A stretch of 64,000 nt of DNA from Antitrichia curtipendula (taxonomy: Eukaryota; Streptophyta; Bryopsida; Hypnales; Leucodontaceae), in NCBI GenBank assembly GCA_951230915.1, contig OX579641.1, forward strand, positions 7,998,001 through 8,062,000, in the 5' to 3' direction. The notes beneath the pieces were generated by a model. It saw only the letters and a program-made list of their open reading frames with translations. It was not told the DNA's origin and made no database searches. A program made the position numbers and the translations under genes. Below are positions 59,560 to 64,000 of the stretch, piece by piece; the first letter of the stretch is position 1; every line of letters starts with the position of its first letter.

Positions 59560-60740
59560 CTTACTACAACACAAGTAATTCCGAGTCAACGCCCCCTCCG
59601 GGAGGCATGAACCGCATACTTATTTAGTACGAACACCGCTCAACAAAAGCGATTCAACAGTATCTCCACCTCACCAGTCAGTTCATGGAAACTCACTTTT
59701 TTGCTGTGCACGCTAACTTGCTAATCCAGCCTTCCCTTCTATAGGGTAATAACAAACCAAACCAATTTGTCGTAGCCCCGTCACCTGCTACAGGCGGGTC
59801 GGGGGGTGAGACGTCGCAGTGTTGGATGCTTTTGATGGTTCCACGGTTGGACCAACCAACCAACCCACCCAGTGTCCCTACAATCATACCATCGCTTGTG
59901 TTTTCTTCTGGAAGTGCACAATCCGGAAGTGGGACCAAAGACCAACCCAAAACCAACGGCCCCGAACGCCCCGCTCGCTCGGAGGCAGACAGGTTGGGTA
60001 GGCAAAGGTTGGATTTACTAAGCTACCCCGCCTCCCCTCCCCTCCCCTCCCCTCCGCCTGCAATAGCTTGTTCAGTCGCTCCCCTCGCACCGCAGCCATC
60101 AGTCAGTCAGTCAGTCAGTGAGGTCGCAATCAAAAGGAAACTCTCCCGATGCCGTCATCGTCGATGAACATTTCCACTCTTACCGAAAGTTCATGAATTC
60201 AGCCCACCTTCGATCCCAGCCACTCCATTTTCATACCAGCCGACTTGTGGTGTGTGGAAGGGGGGTGCGGGGGAAAAAATCTAATTAAAAAAATGGGGAT
60301 GGAATTCGTTTTCATGGAAATTGAATATTTTGGGGGCGGAGGAGGAGCATGCCAACCACACAGGCATGTAAAATGCTTGGAAAGAAAGCAAGAGCATGAG
60401 ATGAGATAAGGGTATTTTTTTGTTTTTGTTTTTGTTTACTTAAGAAATGTGGCGTGCAGTTGGGGGAGGATGCAAGAGTGGGTCTTTGGACGGTTTGGCG
60501 GCTCCACAGCTCGTTGCACCTTTTTCCGCCATGGCCATCAAGACTTCCCAATCATGAAAAATGCCAAATGAGGGGCCTTGGACCCCGGACTTCACCCCCC
60601 CTGGGGAGTAACTTAATTGCCACAGGTTTTGAAACTGTCCTTCCTGGGTGGCAGCCGAATTTTGCCATTTTGCGGCACGCATCCCTGACTCCCCATGCCC
60701 ACTGTTGAATCAGTGTCTTGGAATTAACTTAAGCTTATAT
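59560..60740. other. GC-rich island with simple repeats, no recognised gene
   Basis: A sharp rise in GC within AT-rich DNA. It contains (CCCCT)n at about 60030-60053, (CAGT)n at about 60101-60119 and a TTTTTG run near 60420. Several overlapping open frames exist on both strands, all proline-, serine- or arginine-rich and probably compositional. It could be a promoter/5' leader of a gene lying in the missing sequence to the right, or a retroelement remnant. Confidence 0.35.
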
Positions 60741-60864
60741 CCATGTTGAGTTTTGTTTCGAGAACAAACTGAAGAAGCCACTGTGAATCCATCCTCTGCT
60801 CTTCCCCCCCAACCTCCCCTTGAACTTAAACTTCCCAAAACTGTGTCTGATGGATGACTTTCAA

Positions 60865-61945
60865 GATTATTGAAGCCCTAAACTGCACTTTTTGGGCAAC
60901 ATAGTGATTTTGGGTGGCTTATTACGAATGGAAGTTTTCTCTTTTTCTTTTAAATTTTTCACACAACATGTGCGCAAGGACATAACATTGTTAACGGGCT
61001 TGGTTTCGTCCCCCCCAGGTGGAGGTATAATTCCCTCCTATATACCTAGGGGAGAGTTTAGTTATAATGCTGCGCAAGTGATTGGTTGGGCAGAGGTGAA
61101 GCTGTCATTGGGGAGGGTACTGTTGAGGGCTCTTGATTTTGGGCGACCAAAAGGGACCTCCCCAGGGAAGGTTGATAATGTTATGGAGTAGCTTCAATGC
61201 CCAACAATTTTCATAACTTTTGACTACATGGTCAAAAAGTTATTGTATGTATGTAGTTTTCATTGCTCGACAGGCAACCCGGGCAGCTGAAAAAAGCTTC
61301 TTCAAAAATCAATTTTTAAGAAAAAAAAAATTGAAAATTGATTCTCTAAATTTATATATACATGGAAAGCTTTGAAGCATTCCATTTTGATTAATGAGAT
61401 GAAAGTTATGAGGAGTTTTAGTTTGCGGATAGTTTGCAGGTAGTTATGGAATCTCTACTCTAAAATAGACTTTGGAGTCTTTTATTTAATTTGATTTTCA
61501 ATATTATTGAAAAAAAACAAAAAAAACACATTGGATGTTCATTGTTTATTACAACATTACAACCATTGGGATTGGCATTTTTCAATTTAATCAATAAATT
61601 GTTAACAATTTTGTATTTTGAATCATACTCTACTTCTTTCTACTTATTATTTGTTTTCCTATATGCTGTATAATTCCAAACGATCTAATTTTTTTCAAGA
61701 ATGTAGTCAACTTGTCTTCTTACAATGAATTCCAAAGAAGCACCACCATTTTGGACATTTTTTCATACAAATGTGACCTTGTGGAGTACAGTTGCCCAAT
61801 TATTTGCAATCTACAAAGTGAAAATTTCTGAATTTTTTCCCACATAGTCTCAAACCATCGTACTACAAGATCCTACAGTCACATGTGTCCAAAAATGTGT
61901 TTTTTTCTTCCAAAATTTGGTACTTGTACTAGAACTGAAGAATGC
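60865..61945. mobile_element. TTAA-type element, copy G (truncated)
   Basis: The left end is degenerate (TTGAAGCCCTAAACTGCAC). The interior aligns to copy D through GGTACTTGTACTAGAA at about 61920-61935, then diverges. It carries about 180 bp near 61010-61190 (GTCCCCCCCAGGTGGAG onward) that copy D lacks. Confidence 0.5.
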
Positions 61946-62467
61946 ACCTACCTAGTGGTCCAAAACCAGATCAGTTTTTTTTTTACAGAGTCGCACTTGT
62001 CCTTTTGGGGGGGTAAGATCTGCTTCTTCCAAAATTTCATCCTTTTTCTTCCCATTGCACCCTTGATCTACAAATATAGAACATGTCCACCGATTAGCTT
62101 AAGTCTTGAACCCACGTAGATCTTGACCCCGTGTAGATAGATAGATAGGTAGATGGGGTACCCCGTTGCGGAAGGGAGGAATTTGGGTGTGTACCTGACT
62201 GGCTTTCTGGATGCAATCCAGCCATCCCCCGCACCTCCGTGCATCATCATGAACCTGAGGTTGCCCTGAATTGCACCCCACCTTCTCCGTTTTTTGATGT
62301 GAAATGTCCAGCAGACAGACATGACATGAATGGATCTGTAGCCCTAGGGTACAGTAGGCTTCCCTCCCGCCACAGACGTATGTAGCTTAGCTTGGCTAAG
62401 CTAAGCTAGCTAGCCCACCCATGGGACCCCCCCCCTGGCTGCTGCTCTTTTTGGCCGGTGGCCATGA
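61946..62467. other. Unassigned, ends at assembly gap
   Basis: Contains (GATA)n at about 62135-62148 and, just before the gap, the nested palindromic word TTAGCTTGGCTAAGCTAAGC and GCTAGCTAGC at about 62385-62414, a structure that could have hindered assembly. No gene. Confidence 0.5.
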
Positions 62468-62667
62468 NNNNNNNNNNNNNNNNNNNNNNNNNNNNNNNNN
62501 NNNNNNNNNNNNNNNNNNNNNNNNNNNNNNNNNNNNNNNNNNNNNNNNNNNNNNNNNNNNNNNNNNNNNNNNNNNNNNNNNNNNNNNNNNNNNNNNNNNN
62601 NNNNNNNNNNNNNNNNNNNNNNNNNNNNNNNNNNNNNNNNNNNNNNNNNNNNNNNNNNNNNNNNNNN
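62468..62667. other. Assembly gap, 200 N
   Basis: Exactly 200 unknown bases, a conventional scaffold gap; true length unknown. Open frames spanning it are artefacts. Confidence 1.
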
Positions 62668-62893
62668 TCCAAGTCATCCATATTTCCAAATCATCCATAT
62701 TTTCCAAGAAATAGAGCATCCTCAGTTTTAAATCCATGCACCTTTAGTTATTGAAAAGCCTTCTTACTTTCTCGCTCTGTTTCATCCCTGTGGTGCAATA
62801 GCGGAAGTGATGAAAATTGACTTGTCACAATGACTTGGACTGGCAATTGGGCATATTGAAAAACCTACTCTGCTCGTACTTATTTAGTTTGAT

Positions 62894-63482
62894 TTAACCC
62901 GTAAAGCCCCGAGGGTGTTTTCTATCAAAAAACACTCAAAACTATCACTTCTGCTGCACTCACTTAAGGAAACCAAAAAAATATGTTTTGGGAATTTAAC
63001 CATAGGATCTTGTACTTAACTTGTCTGAGATCATGCAGTAAAAATTTCATCAAATTTGACCGTACGGATTGGAAGATATTAGCACTCAAAGTCGGACAAA
63101 AAGTTTTTTCTTAAGAAGATGCTTAAATTGCCCAAAAAACTAAGATTGTCCATAACTTTCTCATCCCTAGTCCAAATAGAATGAATCAAAGCTTCACGCG
63201 TAGATTAAAAAAAACATAACATTTTAGGCAAAAAATTCAAAAAAAATTGTTTTGATTTTTTGTAATTTTTTTTGGGCTGCCCGCCAATCTCCATTTCTTG
63301 CTTATTATGCCATAACTTTTTCATGTAGCATCCGATTGAAATAAAAAATATATATCCACAAAGCTCTTGCAAAGCTACACAACCTCAAGAAATCTATAAA
63401 AAATCACTTCAAATTGAGACAATAGAAACCTACCCGGATCCAAATTGTCCCCTGATGGGACAAGCGGGGCTTTAGGGGTTAA
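62894..63482. mobile_element. TTAA-flanked CCCCTAAAG-terminal element, copy H (best preserved)
   Basis: Begins TTAACCCGTAAAGCCCCG and ends CGGGGCTTTAGGGGTTAA: perfect TTAA on both sides and 14-bp inverted ends with one mismatch. 589 bp, inverted relative to copy C, with which it shares most of its length (including the ATTGGAAGATATTAGCA and CTTGTCTGAGATCATG blocks). No coding sequence. Confidence 0.8.
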
Positions 63483-64000
63483 AACCCTAAGGACCAAATG
63501 TATGTTGAAAGGAACCATTGGAATTTGGGTACGTCACATTGAACTAAAAAATGAACAGATGTTTCTGATTATTTGACACAACATAGATAAATTCACCCCC
63601 TTTGCAAGAGTTTAAGAAAAATCATTCCAATTGAATGCCAAGATCTAAAGTTATGATTCCTGAAAATTTTGGGCAATTTGGATAGTTTTTACATCTTTTG
63701 CTAATTTTCAAATCTACTTCTGAAATTTGGCATGTGTATAACTAACATGATATGATGTGCAACTGCAGAAAGATCCTACTACTTTTAGTGCAAAAATCTC
63801 ATTATAAAGGGGGGCCAAATTCTTCTAACTGTGCCAAGCAAGTTTGAAAAAAAAAAAATAAGGTTGTCTAATCATAAACGCTATTATCTTGGAATCTAAG
63901 CCTTCAAAATTCTTAAATTATTTTTTGCACGTTTCAAATACTTAACTCTAAATTTTTACCACTTGCATTTAAAAAAAAAAATTCCTTGCTACACAAGAAA
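63483..64000. other. AT-rich DNA, no gene seen
   Basis: No supported feature up to the window edge. Confidence 0.5.

Noticed and set aside
62396..62754. Open frames across the N run
   Set aside because: Artefacts of unknown bases.
1..64000. tRNA, rRNA, organellar inserts or bacterial operons
   Set aside because: No cloverleaf, rRNA signature or organelle gene was recognised, and apparent GTG/TTG starts are just open-frame edges in eukaryotic DNA.

Overview
The window is nuclear DNA of a green plant, probably a non-seed streptophyte; the species is not identifiable from sequence alone. The evidence is one six-exon host gene for the ESCRT-III subunit VPS24/CHMP3 with GT-AG introns, a (CCCTAAA)3 plant-type telomeric motif, and plant-style CACTA and Ty3/gypsy elements. 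A 200-base N run at 62468-62667 shows that this is a draft scaffold. About 4% of the window is convincing host coding sequence or its introns; most of the rest is transposable elements, satellites and AT-rich non-coding DNA.

Region 1 (1-18.6 kb, clearly more GC-rich than the rest) is a nest of mobile elements. A 12.8-kb CACTA (En/Spm) element runs from 1881 to 14683 with 31-bp terminal inverted repeats that differ at only two positions. Its plus-strand gene encodes a three-exon Tnp2-type transposase. Its minus-strand genes encode a TnpA/Transposase_24-like protein, a protein with an FCP1/NIF phosphatase-like fold whose catalytic aspartates are replaced, and a DUF8039-like exon. Downstream of the transposase lie pieces of a captured host gene for the 26S proteasome lid subunit RPN6. 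The element interrupts a minus-strand Ty3/gypsy retrotransposon just after its protease; that element's gag, an extra upstream ORF and a probable primer-binding site lie at 14684-18545. Many of these frames carry single in-frame stops, mostly TAG.

Region 2 (18.6-37.7 kb) holds LTR-like and minisatellite sequence, then AT-rich DNA. It contains a decayed Tc1/mariner transposase (about 25.6-26.5 kb), a degenerate tandem array (30-31 kb), and a decayed piggyBac transposase on the minus strand (about 33.2-34.6 kb). The last is split by a 153-bp CACTA-type MITE with a perfect 3-bp target duplication.

Region 3 (37.7-44.7 kb) is the genic island: VPS24 on the minus strand, a head-to-head upstream region, and a weakly supported plus-strand transcription unit.

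Region 4 (45-64 kb) holds a ten-copy satellite of about 125 bp, then AT-rich desert with several copies of a family of about 0.5-1 kb elements. These are bounded by TTAA and terminal repeats of the type CCCCTAAAG, the termini expected of piggyBac-type non-autonomous elements. Together with the piggyBac pseudogene this suggests a piggyBac superfamily lineage in a plant genome, which is the most unusual theme here alongside the gene-capturing CACTA element.
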